Positions 54,599-64,000 of a stretch of 64,000 nt of DNA are shown here, in pieces. Location: assembly GCA_036023115.1 (NCBI GenBank), contig JAYKKT010000091.1:33169001-33233000 (forward strand), in the 5' to 3' direction. The translations under genes were made by a program, and so were the position numbers. The notes under the pieces were generated by a model, which did not search any database, was not told the DNA's origin, and saw nothing but the letters and a program-made list of their open reading frames with translations. The first letter of the stretch is position 1, and each line of letters opens with the position of its first letter. Origin of the DNA: Brasenia schreberi (taxonomy: Eukaryota > Streptophyta > Magnoliopsida > Nymphaeales > Cabombaceae).

Positions 54599-57500
54599 TG
54601 CATGGTGTTTTCTTTGTAGGTTTGATGGAAGACCCCGCCACATCCAAAAACCCAAAAAAATTAGAAATTTGCAAAATCCAAAAACATTTAGAAAGTTCCC
54701 AAAAACCAAAAACAATAGAAAATTTCAAAAATCTCGAAAAGAATGTGATTTACATTTCTCCTCCTTCTATTTGTTTACAAAAAGCCAAAAAAATTGAAAA
54801 TTTTGAAAATTTCAAAAAGAATGTGGTTTTTGTTCCTTCCTTGTGTTTACAAAAAGCCAAAAAAATTGAAAAATGCGAAAACACCAAAAACAAGGTTTTA
54901 TACATTCCATCTCCGAAGAGCAATTTCGAAAAAGCCAAAAAAATTGAAAATCTTGGAAAACCCAAAAACATTGTCTTTGTGAAAAGCCCTAGTCTTTTGA
55001 AAGTGGTGGATGTTCCAAAACCGTGTGCCTTGCCTAGCACTTTCATAGAACCCAAATTCCTCAAGAGCGATCAAAGCGAAGAGGAAGATCCCCTCGTCCA
55101 TGAGGAGGACCAAACCTCCGAGCTTCCCGAGTTCCATAGAATCCTTGATTTAGAAAAACCTTCAAATTCCGTAGGAGGGGATTTTGTGGAAGTAAATCTA
55201 GGGAGTGAGTCTAATCCTAAGCATGTTAAAATAGGCGCATGTTTACATGAGCATGAAAGGACATCATTCATCACATTTCTCAAATCATATGTAGATGTGT
55301 TTGCATGGACCTACGAAGACATGCCGGGTTTAGACCCAATGGTAGTAGAGCATCGTCTTCCCCTAGAATCAAATGCCAAACCCATAAAGCAAAAGCTTAG
55401 AAAGATTCACCCCGATGTACATGCACAGGTGAAAGAGGGTTTAGAAGATCTTTTAAAAGCTGGATTTATAAAACCCATTGCGTACTCAGAATGGCTTTCA
55501 AATATTGTTGTAGTTCGAAAATCCAATGGGAAAATTAGGATTTGCATTGATTTTAGAAATTTGAACAAAGCCACTCCAAAAGACAATTTTCCTCTACCAA
55601 ATATTGATTTGATAGTAGATAGCACTGCAAATCATGAAATGTTTTCTTTCATGGATGGCTATTCGGGTTACAATCAAATTAAGTTAGCACCAAAAGATCA
55701 GGCAAAAACTGCTTTTACTACACCTTGGGGCACATACTGTTATACAGTTATGCCGTTTGGTTTGAAAAATGCCGGTGCCACATACCAAAGAGCTATGACT
55801 ACTATCTTTCATGACCAAATTCATGAGCTCTTGGAAGTATACGTGGATGACCTTTTGGTGAAATCAAAAACCCGAGTTACTCACATTGAGTCTTTGCAAA
55901 AAGTTTTCGAAAGGCTCAGGCTTTACAAAGTGAAACTAAACCCTCAAAAATGTGTATTCGGGGTAGAATCAGGTAAGCTTTTGGGCTTTATGGTGAGCCA
56001 AAGGGGTATTGAAGTAGACCCCTCTAAGTGCCGAGCCATCATAGATATGCCTCCACCATCTAATTTGACCCAAATCCGAAGCCTCCAAGGTCGCCTCCAA
56101 GCCATTAGGAGGTTCATTTCAAATTTAGCAACAAGATGCGAACCTTTCAATAAACTTTTGCGAAAAGGGGTAAAATTTTTGTGGGACGAGGATTGTCAAA
56201 AAGCTTTCGAAAGATTGAAAACTTATTTGGTGAATCCTCCAATTTTGAAACCTCCAAAGCAAGGAAAACCTTTACTTCTTTACATTTCCATACATACGAA
56301 TGCATTGGGTGCTTTATTAGCCCAATATGAGGATGATGGCCACAAAGAGTGTGCCATTTACTATATTTCGAAAACTCTCTTGGCATATGAAAGAAATTAT
56401 CAAGCCATGGAGAAAACGTGCTTGGCATTAGTATGGGCTTGCCAAAAGTTTAGACATTACTTCCTAGATCATGAGATATGGATAGTGTCTAAGCTTGATC
56501 CGATCAAGCACTTGTTTGAAAAACCTATCCTAACGGGTAGGCTTGGTAAATGGCAACTCCTCTTAATGGAATATGACTTGAAATATCACCACCAAACCTC
56601 CATTAAGGGGCAAGCCCTAGCCGATCATATGGCCGAGTTCCCCTTGGAAGAAACATATCCCATACTTGATGAGATGCCCGATGAAGGCATATTTGCAAAC
56701 GATTTTCAAAACCATGTTTTAGCAAACTGTTTTAATGAAAACCAAGTATGGAAAATGTACTTTGATGGGGCACGTAACCAAAAAGGGGCAGGTGTTGGAG
56801 TCATTCTCATATCCCCCGAAAAGGGAGAAATACCCATTGCAATTCGTTTAGATTTTGAGTGTTCAAATAATGTGGCTGAATATGAGGCTCTCATACAAGG
56901 CCTAAAAGTCTTGAAAAATCTAGGGGCAGCTTGCATTGAAGTCTTTGGAGACTCTTTACTGGTTGTGAACCAAGTTTTAAAAGTTTGGCAAGTCAAACAT
57001 GAAAAACTCATTCCGTATCATGAGTTGGCCACCAAGTTGGTCGACTCTTTCAAATCATGCACACTCACTCACATAGGGAGAGAGGATAACACCATAGCGG
57101 ATGCCCTCTCCTCCTTAGGATCCGCTTTAAGGGTCGATCCCACCTTGGGAACCCGATCCCTAGAGATATGGCACTCACCCGTTCCATCCACGCACGATTT
57201 AGAGATTTGCCAAAACGACCAAAATCCAAATGATAAACCTTGGTTTTATGACATTAAAAACTTTTTAGAAAACGGAGGATTTCCCGAGTATGCTTCTTCA
57301 AAAGATCAAGCTTTTATTAGAAAAATTTCAACCCGGTATGTAATTTTGGGAGGGGTGCTTTATAAGAAAAGTTTTACGGGCATCTTGTTGCGATGTGTAG
57401 ACCTTAAAGAGGCTAGGACCATAATGCACGAGTTCCACGATGGAGAGTGTGGAGGCCATGTTAATGCAAATATGATGGCCATGAAGATACTTAGAGCTGG

Positions 57501-58488
57501 GTATTTTTGGTCCACCCTAAGACAAGATTGCCATGATCATGTTAGGAAATGTCATCAATGTCAAATACATGGGCATATCATTCACACCCCATCATCCACT
57601 TTGCATTCCATTGTGAGCCCTTGGCCTTTTGCCATGTGGGCGTTCGACATCGTAGGACCCATATCCCCCAATGCATCCAATGGACATAGGTTCATCCTAG
57701 CGGCCACCGAATATTTCTCTAAATGGGTTGAAGCTACATCCTTGGCCAATGTCCAAGGACAACATGTAGTGGCATTCATTAAGAGAAATATCTTGGCCCG
57801 ATTTGGAGTACCAAAAGACCTAGTGTCCGATAATGGCACCCCATTCAAGAATGAGAAGATGGAAAAATTGTGTGTCACATATGGCATGACTCAACACTTT
57901 TCATCGCCCTACTACCCTCAAGGCAACGGCCAAGCCGAAGCCACAAACAAAACCCTCATAAGCATCATTGAGAAAACCATAGAAAAAGGTAGGACATGGC
58001 ATGAGAAGCTCGACGAAGCCTTGTGGGCTTATAGAACTTCCATTCGAACCCCAACAAATGCCACCCCATTCGAGTTGGTCTATGGCACGAGTGCCATACT
58101 CCCCATTCATACCAAGCTTCATTCATTTCATACATCACTTGCATTAGATATTCCATTAGAAACCCTACAACATACTAGAATGGTCGAACTTGACTTGTTG
58201 GATGAAAAGAGGCTACTTGCTATGGATCATGCACATGCATATAGGCAAAGGGTAGCCCGACACTACAAGAAGCACATGAAGGCCCGCCACTTCAAAGTGG
58301 GAGACCTAGTGCTAAAAACCATTCACCACCGAGGCCCACACCCCCTTGGAAAGTGGCGGCCCAAGTGGGATGGTCCTTATGTTGTGCGTGGAACCACCAC
58401 TAACAATGCTTACTGGTTGGTTGATGTTGACGGTAGGAACTTGGTAGACCCTATAAATGCTCAACATTTGAAAAGATATCATGTATAG
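54598..58488 (+). CDS. Gypsy pol ORF: RT, RNase H, archaeal-type RNase H, integrase (1296 aa)
   Basis: Residues 1-150: Lys-rich region with repeats around KAKKIE (62, 86, 112). RT about 230-460: ICIDFRNLNKATPKDNFPLP, FMDGYSGYNQI, MPFGLKNAGATYQR, catalytic YVDD 415-418. RNase H about 540-670: ALGALLAQY, RNYQAMEKTCLALVW, KGQALADHMAE. Second RNase H from Asp 723: YFDGARNQKGAGVGV, NVAEYEALIQGL. Integrase: zinc region HDGECGGHVN ... CHQCQ, then Asp 1017, Asp 1078 and Glu 1114 with DD35E spacing, and a chromodomain-free C-terminus (VGDLVLKTI, GPYVV). All catalytic residues seen are intact and no stop interrupts it. It starts by overlapping the gag stop (TAATG), frame -1, so translation must be coupled or reinitiated. 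Confidence 0.96.
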   Translation: MHGVFFVGLMEDPATSKNPKKLEICKIQKHLESSQKPKTIENFKNLEKNVIYISPPSICLQKAKKIENFENFKKNVVFVPSLCLQKAKKIEKCENTKNKVLYIPSPKSNFEKAKKIENLGKPKNIVFVKSPSLLKVVDVPKPCALPSTFIEPKFLKSDQSEEEDPLVHEEDQTSELPEFHRILDLEKPSNSVGGDFVEVNLGSESNPKHVKIGACLHEHERTSFITFLKSYVDVFAWTYEDMPGLDPMVVEHRLPLESNAKPIKQKLRKIHPDVHAQVKEGLEDLLKAGFIKPIAYSEWLSNIVVVRKSNGKIRICIDFRNLNKATPKDNFPLPNIDLIVDSTANHEMFSFMDGYSGYNQIKLAPKDQAKTAFTTPWGTYCYTVMPFGLKNAGATYQRAMTTIFHDQIHELLEVYVDDLLVKSKTRVTHIESLQKVFERLRLYKVKLNPQKCVFGVESGKLLGFMVSQRGIEVDPSKCRAIIDMPPPSNLTQIRSLQGRLQAIRRFISNLATRCEPFNKLLRKGVKFLWDEDCQKAFERLKTYLVNPPILKPPKQGKPLLLYISIHTNALGALLAQYEDDGHKECAIYYISKTLLAYERNYQAMEKTCLALVWACQKFRHYFLDHEIWIVSKLDPIKHLFEKPILTGRLGKWQLLLMEYDLKYHHQTSIKGQALADHMAEFPLEETYPILDEMPDEGIFANDFQNHVLANCFNENQVWKMYFDGARNQKGAGVGVILISPEKGEIPIAIRLDFECSNNVAEYEALIQGLKVLKNLGAACIEVFGDSLLVVNQVLKVWQVKHEKLIPYHELATKLVDSFKSCTLTHIGREDNTIADALSSLGSALRVDPTLGTRSLEIWHSPVPSTHDLEICQNDQNPNDKPWFYDIKNFLENGGFPEYASSKDQAFIRKISTRYVILGGVLYKKSFTGILLRCVDLKEARTIMHEFHDGECGGHVNANMMAMKILRAGYFWSTLRQDCHDHVRKCHQCQIHGHIIHTPSSTLHSIVSPWPFAMWAFDIVGPISPNASNGHRFILAATEYFSKWVEATSLANVQGQHVVAFIKRNILARFGVPKDLVSDNGTPFKNEKMEKLCVTYGMTQHFSSPYYPQGNGQAEATNKTLISIIEKTIEKGRTWHEKLDEALWAYRTSIRTPTNATPFELVYGTSAILPIHTKLHSFHTSLALDIPLETLQHTRMVELDLLDEKRLLAMDHAHAYRQRVARHYKKHMKARHFKVGDLVLKTIHHRGPHPLGKWRPKWDGPYVVRGTTTNNAYWLVDVDGRNLVDPINAQHLKRYHV

Positions 58489-58923
58489 GGACTACTCTCT
58501 TTTGAAAATATTTTGAATGGGATCTCCTTTGAACTTCTTGAAGAAGGATCAAGGTGGATCGTGTGACCCTAAACAAGGGAAATAGGATCTTATGAAAGGT
58601 AGAGTTTTCAAAATTTATGGGCTATATTTCAAAAGTCCCCATCTTACAAAATCGAGCCTTGTTCAAAACAGCAAAATATTTCCAAATGGTATATGCTATT
58701 TCAAAATAGGGTGTTCTTAGATGAATCGAGTAAACCATTGGGATAAGTCTCTCCCCATTTCGCTTCTCCTTCCCAAAAAGGAAAATTTGGCAAAATAGAA
58801 AAGAGGATATCCCTCCAAAATTTTATCTTCAAAAGAAAAAGAAAAGCAAAGCAGAAAAGAGTGCTTTGATGGAAAAGAAAGAGGAAAAAGCAAAATCCTC
58901 CAAAAAGAAAAAGGGAGGCCCTC

Positions 58924-58964
<41 letters not shown>

Positions 58965-59667
58965 GCCAAAAGCTTAAAAGGAGCAAATTTTCCTCTTCTT
59001 GGCCTTAAACCACGGGACGCTTCAGAAGGGACCGTGGTAATTCTTTTCCTATCCCTATGACTTATCCTAGTGGAGAAAGGTTTTATCTAGGAAAATCCTA
59101 AAAGTAGGAATAGGATTTATTCATTTGAATCTTATTTTGTTTGAGAATTAGACTTTGTTGTGTAAGTAGGAGAGTTTTGCAATGTTTCCTAGTTTTCCTA
59201 TAAAAATCTCTACCAAGTAGTAGGTATTATGACCCGAGTAAAGGGAAATACAAGAAGCTGAAAATCCTTGTGATTGAAGTTAAAAAGGATTTTCCCTTTC
59301 TTTTGGAAAGTTGTGAAAACCCGAAAACATCAAGCCACATAAGGGCCACGATCACTTGGGGCAGTCAACCTTCACAAGCCTCCCAAGTTCGATCCTTGCA
59401 TGTTAAGAGTCTCTAAAAGAATTATCGTGTGCATATCACTCACACCCTTCATACATGCCCATGCATGCATTTCGAAACCATTGAGTACATGATCGATATT
59501 AGGACCAAGGTCATAGCAGATTGAGTCCCCTTTGGCTCTAAATCCCCTCTTACTTATTTTTAAAAGTTAGGCACTCAGATGATCCATGCTCTTGAGAAAG
59601 GTTCGGAAAGAAGAGTAAAAGGGTGTTTTCTTCTTTGACATTATCCAAACATAGTTGGATTAATGCC
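58489..59667 (+). other. Gypsy 3' non-coding region between pol and 3' LTR
   Basis: 1.2 kb without a recognisable ORF. Contains a run of 34 A (58927-58960), the hairpin CCACGG...CCGTGG at about 59011-59036, and purine-rich sequence. A frame at 58717-58986 on the minus strand is the poly-A run read as Phe and is not a gene. Confidence 0.8.
58927..58960 (+). repeat. Poly(A) run, 34 bp
   Basis: Uninterrupted A, directly followed by TTTT, inside the gypsy element about 720 bp before its 3' LTR. Confidence 0.97.
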
Positions 59668-59676
59668 AAAGAGGGG
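59668..59676 (+). other. Polypurine tract of the gypsy element
   Basis: AAAGAGGGG, then CATC, directly before TGTAAACACC at 59681. Confidence 0.8.
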
Positions 59677-59680
59677 CATC

Positions 59681-61875
59681 TGTAAACACCCGAAATTTTT
59701 TTTCAAGTATTTTCAAAAACTCCTAAATTTTGAAGGCCAATTTAAAGCCTTTATGAACCTTTAAATTCAAAATCCCCAAATTTTAAAGTTTAGACCTTTT
59801 GGGAGATTATTTCAAAATAAAGGTTTTAAATCCAAATAGCCCATGAGTTTCGAAGCAGGCGGAGACCCAATCCAGGCCTCGATTCTCGGAAAGAAGATAA
59901 AGTGTATCAAGATACGGATCAAGTTAAATCAGATTGATTCCCAAAAGTGGAGAAGATTGAAGCATATCAAGTTCAAATTCAACAACTTATCCAAATGGAA
60001 GGTCAAGACCGATCAAATCCAAGTTTGTCCGATGGGGCCAACTTGGAACCAAGACTCGAGGCCATGGTCACAAGCTCATTCAATTCTAGAAGATTTCAAG
60101 TATAGCTCAAAAGCAAGAGGTGGGAGCCGAATCAAAGAAAGAAGCGAATTCAAGTGGGTCGAAGTTTAAAGAAATCAGCCCAAACAAAACATGTTGCACA
60201 TTGTAAGGTTGTTTAAAACCAACCGCATGCTCTAGGGCTACACCAAGCCATGGCACCTATACCAGCCCATACGGGCTGGTCCGAATCGACTCAATGAAGA
60301 ACTACAAGAAGCCGGTTTGGAGCGGATCAAATCCACCAAGCTAAAGCTCCAACCCGCCCCACAAGAAGCCACTAGAACCAGCCCCCCTTGGCCTATAAAA
60401 AGGCCCAAGAGGGGGGGTGGGTTCCATAACTTGCATAACTTGGAGAAGAGAGAGAAGAGAGAGAAGAGAGAGACCTTGGGTGGTGTGTGCTAGACTAGGT
60501 GCAGAAAATTTCAGCAAAGGGGGGACGTTTTCTAGTGAAGGGGAAGCTAGGTGAGAGCTTGTAGGAATTAAGAAGGAAGGCCATCAAGAGGAAGACCGGC
60601 TTCATCATTGAAATCCGGTCCTTCGCATCCAAAACTCGTGTAAGACCTTTCTTACTTAATCTAAGTTTCATTCCCTTCCATTCAATTCATTAAATGGGGT
60701 TGTATTAATGGAGTTTCATCTCCCCCCGAGTTGTAATAATTTAGCTTTGCTGCCATTTCAATTTCGTGGATGAAACACTATACACCCACATGCACGCCAA
60801 GTGTTTGCTTTAATGCTTCTCCCTTCCTATATGCTATATACCCTCTATACTTCTAACCCCCTCTATGTCTAAGCTATAAAGTACTTCCCATTCATTTATA
60901 TTCCAGCAAATTTGCTTTAAGGGTTGTTGCATTTTAATTTCGGGTGGGTTATGCATCATTACATTTATAAAACAGAAAACTGGATTTCAGCATCTCTGCA
61001 TATGTCTGTTTCTGTAATTTTAATTTTGTGATGCTTACTCCGATTGTCTTGAAATTTGGCACACTGATTCCACACACATTGGGACACTCTGTATAAAATT
61101 GGCAAGATTTTAGGGCCGCTCAGCCACGTAATAAAAGCATATTAAGAAAGACCAGATTTCTGCACCACTGTTTGCACAGTCGGATTTTCTGAAACAGAGA
61201 TTGGGTAAAAGTCCCATATCTCTGTCCACAGGAGTCCAAATTGGTTGATTTTTGATGCATTGGAAAGCTAACATCCATAGCTTTCCAGCAATATCAAAAT
61301 CATCAAAATCGGAGTTCTGAACAGAGAGATACAGACTCATCTTTGAGTTTCTGTATTTCTGAAACAGAGCTGTTCCGAGTCAGTGAGGTGGTCTGAGTAG
61401 ATTATTTGTTTCTGATTCAATACTGCTCCAAATGCAGATTTGAAAAAGGCTACAGTCTCTCCACACTACCAGCTTTGTCTGGTAAAATTTTGATAATTTT
61501 TGGAAGTCTGTAACGCCTTGAAAACTCCCCTAGAAAATAGCTCTGAAAACAGAATTCTCTGTTTTCAGCAACTTGTGTTTTTCCAAGTATTGAATCCGAG
61601 TGCACAAGATTCAACAAATTTTTCAAAGACACTTGTTTATGTAAAAGGGAATCATGTTTGCTGTAAAATGAAATTCCTAAGCGCTCAACACTAACCCTTG
61701 AGCATCGGCTCAAGAAGGTGTGAGTGAAAAGATCCCGCTTGCACACAATCGCTTAGAAGTCTTACAAACATTTGCTAGTTTTGAACTAGCTGGCACGCTC
61801 GCGCAAGCGTAGGGGTGGAAAGTTTCATTTCAAGTTTGCTTCATAAACTTTGAAATGAGAATTTTCATGTCTACA
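59681..61875 (+). repeat. 3' LTR of the gypsy element (2195 bp)
   Basis: Matches the 5' LTR at an offset of 10252-10253; TATA box at 60394-60400. The offset change is due to one extra base near 60446. Confidence 0.97.
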
Positions 61876-62276
61876 GCCATGTTAGCAGTTAACTCACAAT
61901 AAGCTAGATCATTCTTTATTGTTTCTTTCCAACACTTAATTTAGTTTTTGATACCTTCTTACAGGTTATTCTTTCGATCTTCTTTCTATATGTCCAAACC
62001 ATCTTAAACAATATTCTCTCATTTTATCCTCTATTGGTGTCACTCCTAATTTGTTTCTAATAACCTCATTATGTATACGGTCTTTTCTTGTATGACCACT
62101 CATCCATCTCAACATCTTCATTTCTGTCACAGACATCTTTTGTACATGTTGATGATTAACTGCACAACACTAAGAACCATAAAACATGACAGGCCTAATT
62201 GCTACTCTATAATATTTATCTTTTAACTTTAATGGTATCTTCTTATCACAAAGAATACTTGATGCTCCCCTCCATT

Positions 62277-62813
62277 TTAACCAACCAACATTAATTCTAT
62301 ACGTAATATCTCCATCAATTCTTCCATCACTCTGAAAATTGACCCTAGGTATTTAAAACTTTCCTTTTGGGGGATGCAATGTGTGTCAATTTTAATTTCT
62401 ATGTCCTCTGAGGTAACCAAATGATCAAACTTACATTTCATATATTCTGTCTTTGTTCTACTAAGTCGGAGGCCTTTGCTTTCTAATGTTTCTCTCCATA
62501 GTTCTAATTTCCTATTAACTTTTTCCTTAGACTCCTCCACTAATACAATGTCATCTGCAAATAATATACACCAAGGTACTTCATCTTTAATATGTTTTGT
62601 CAACTCATCCATCACCCTTATAAATAAGTATGGACTTAAAGTTGATCTTTGATGTAACCCAATATTAACTTCAAAGAAGTCTGTCGTTCCTTGATGAGTC
62701 CTCACACATGTTTTTGCACCATCATACATGTCTCTTATAAGGTTAATATATGTCAATGGGATACCTTTTTTTTCCAAAGTTCTCCAAAGAACCTCCCTTG
62801 GTACCCCTATCAT
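62277..62813 (-). pseudogene. LINE F reverse transcriptase core fragment
   Basis: 178-codon frame with [43 protein letters not shown] and [14 protein letters not shown]. The catalytic FADD is kept. It is shifted out of frame upstream (at about 62810) and downstream (at about 62330), so it is non-functional. Confidence 0.87.
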
Positions 62814-63269
62814 AAGCTTTTTCTAGATCAATAAATATCATGTGAAGGTCTTTCTTTTTTGCTTTAAAATGTTCCATAAGATGTCTCAAAAGGTGAACCG
62901 CTTCAACAGTAGATCTGCCTGGCATGAATCCAAATTGTTGTACTTGATACTTGTCTTAACCTACGTTCGATAATTCTTTCCCACAATTTCATAGTATGGC
63001 TCATTAACTTAATACCTCAATAATTTGCACAATTTTGAATCTCCCTTGGTTTTATATATGAGTATAAGTGTACTTGCTCTCCATTCCAAGGGCATCTTTT
63101 GGTTTTTCCATATTTCATTAAATAGTCTTGTGAGCCAAGTGATTCCTATTTCTCCTAGTATCTTCCAAACTTCTATAGGAATATTATATGATCCTACCGA
63201 TTTACCACCCTTCATATGTTTAAGAGCCTCTTTGACTTCATTCTTTTGAATACGTCGGTAGAAATTTTA

Positions 63270-64000
63270 TAGCCATATTATTCTACATATCTTTGGCCAC
63301 TTTCCTAATATGTATAGCAATATTGTTCCACATATCACAGGGTGTACCAACATAATTCCAAAATCTCCTTGAAGGACTTTCTGTTTAAATATATCTTCTT
63401 TCTCGCTTTTAAGGTTTCACCATTTAGTCTGAATAGCTCGATGCACTCTTTTCTTCTTTGTCCGTTTTTTTATTTGTAAATCCATAACTAAAAGTCGATG
63501 TTGGGTGGTTAAGCTTTCTATTGGAATTACCTTGCAATCTTTACAACACACTCTATCTTTTTTTCTACAAATAAAGTAATCAATTTGTGTTTGTGATAAG
63601 CCACTCTTATAAGTAATTAAATGTTTGTCTCATTTTTTGAAGATTGTATTGACTAATAAAGAGATCAAATGCCATAGCAAAATTTAAAATCTCCCTACCT
63701 TCCTCATTTATATCCCCAAAACCAAAGTTTCCATGAATCCCTTGATATCCTAATGCCTCTTTACCGACATGTCCAAATCTCCTCCTAAACAAATCATCTC
63801 CCTTCGTAGAACCTTTTGAATCACCTTATCTAACTCTTCCCAAAAAGCTGTCTTTATACTATCTTCTAGTCCTACTTGGGGTGCGTAAGCACAAACTATA
63901 GTCAAAACCTCTGCTCCTAAAACTAATTTCAATGTCATGATTCAGTCACCATATCGTTGTATGTCTACTACGCTATCCTTTAAATCTTTATTTATGATAC
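63270..64000 (-). pseudogene. LINE F endonuclease region, fragment
   Basis: Minus frames 63938-63750 ([31 protein letters not shown]) and 63792-63607 ([27 protein letters not shown]) match the LINE D endonuclease. A short duplicated filler (CATATT.TTC.ACATAT..TTTGGCCAC) marks the deletion point near 63270-63340. Confidence 0.85.

Larger units (their letters stand above)
49429..61875 (+). mobile_element. Young Ty3-gypsy retrotransposon, Tat-type, complete, 12.4 kb
   Basis: TG...CA LTRs at 49429-51622 and 59681-61875 with target-site duplication GCCAT at 49424-49428 and 61876-61880. The LTRs are 2194 and 2195 bp; the one difference I found is an extra A in the GA-rich tract near 50190/60446, and frames that occur in both copies translate identically. 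Coding: ORF0 (51754-52026), gag-protease (52013-54598) and pol (54598-58488) with RT, RNase H, a second RNase H and integrase. The double RNase H with the second of archaeal type (DGARNQKGAG) and the gag-protease layout mark the Tat branch. Both sides of LINE F are rejoined exactly when it is removed. Confidence 0.97.
49345..64000 (-). mobile_element. LINE F: RTE-type LINE, minus strand, split by the gypsy element, leaves window on the right
   Basis: The 3' end (TTG)n tail and GACCCCGTCTAGTATGGG lie at 49345-49428. The body resumes at 61876, directly after the gypsy 3' LTR. RT fragments are at 62925-62277 ([24 protein letters not shown] intact) and 63215-63009. About 700 bp present in LINE D are deleted at 63268, joining RT to the endonuclease region (63792-63607 and 63938-63750, [19 protein letters not shown]). 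The 5' end is beyond 64000. Confidence 0.93.

Noticed and set aside
58717..58986. 89-codon minus ORF with a Phe run
   Set aside because: Translation of the 34-bp poly(A) run in the gypsy 3' region.

Overview
The window is nuclear DNA of a flowering plant; the species cannot be told. The evidence is spliced genes with GT-AG introns, a plant-type receptor-like cytoplasmic kinase, Ty1-copia and Ty3-gypsy retrotransposons, RTE-type LINEs and long TA/GA/CA microsatellites. There are no operons, and most open reading frames are TE pieces or chance.

Layout. 1-3260: minus-strand copia element cut by the left edge, with its 5' LTR at 2684-3260. 3261-12464: AT-rich intergenic DNA with large microsatellites, one tRNA-like relic and one LINE relic. 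12465-17767: a seven-exon plus-strand gene for a 455-residue kinase of the CRCK (calmodulin-binding receptor-like cytoplasmic kinase) type, with a short uORF ending 1 nt before its ATG and an RTE-LINE fragment in intron 4. 17768-25522: mostly unassigned, with a copia RNase H relic, a tiny LINE insertion with clear target-site duplication, and one exon-like stretch. 25523-48316: the 3' part of a minus-strand gene that the long ORFs do not reveal. Four short exons in matching phase encode the C-terminal membrane domain of a TMEM8/DUF3522-like protein. The intron between the second and third of these exons is about 22 kb and is filled by nested TEs. 49345-64000: another RTE LINE (minus strand) split by a young 12.4-kb Tat-type gypsy element.

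The nest can be ordered from target-site duplications. LINE A (plus) received LINE B and LINE D. LINE B received copia element 1, which later received LINE C, the copy with an uninterrupted 650-codon reverse transcriptase ORF. LINE D received copia element 2. LINE E landed separately in the same intron. The gypsy element entered LINE F with a GCCAT duplication. Its two 2.2-kb LTRs differ, in what I compared, by one base of indel, so it is the youngest large insertion.

Most notable: the hidden TMEM8-like gene with a TE-packed intron; the gypsy element's three successive ORFs joined by overlapping stop/start signals although its LTRs are nearly identical; a palindrome kept in the LTRs of two otherwise diverged copia elements; and a two-unit repeat at the 5' end of the RTE LINEs. 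I saw no bacterial-type system, CRISPR array or antiviral locus.
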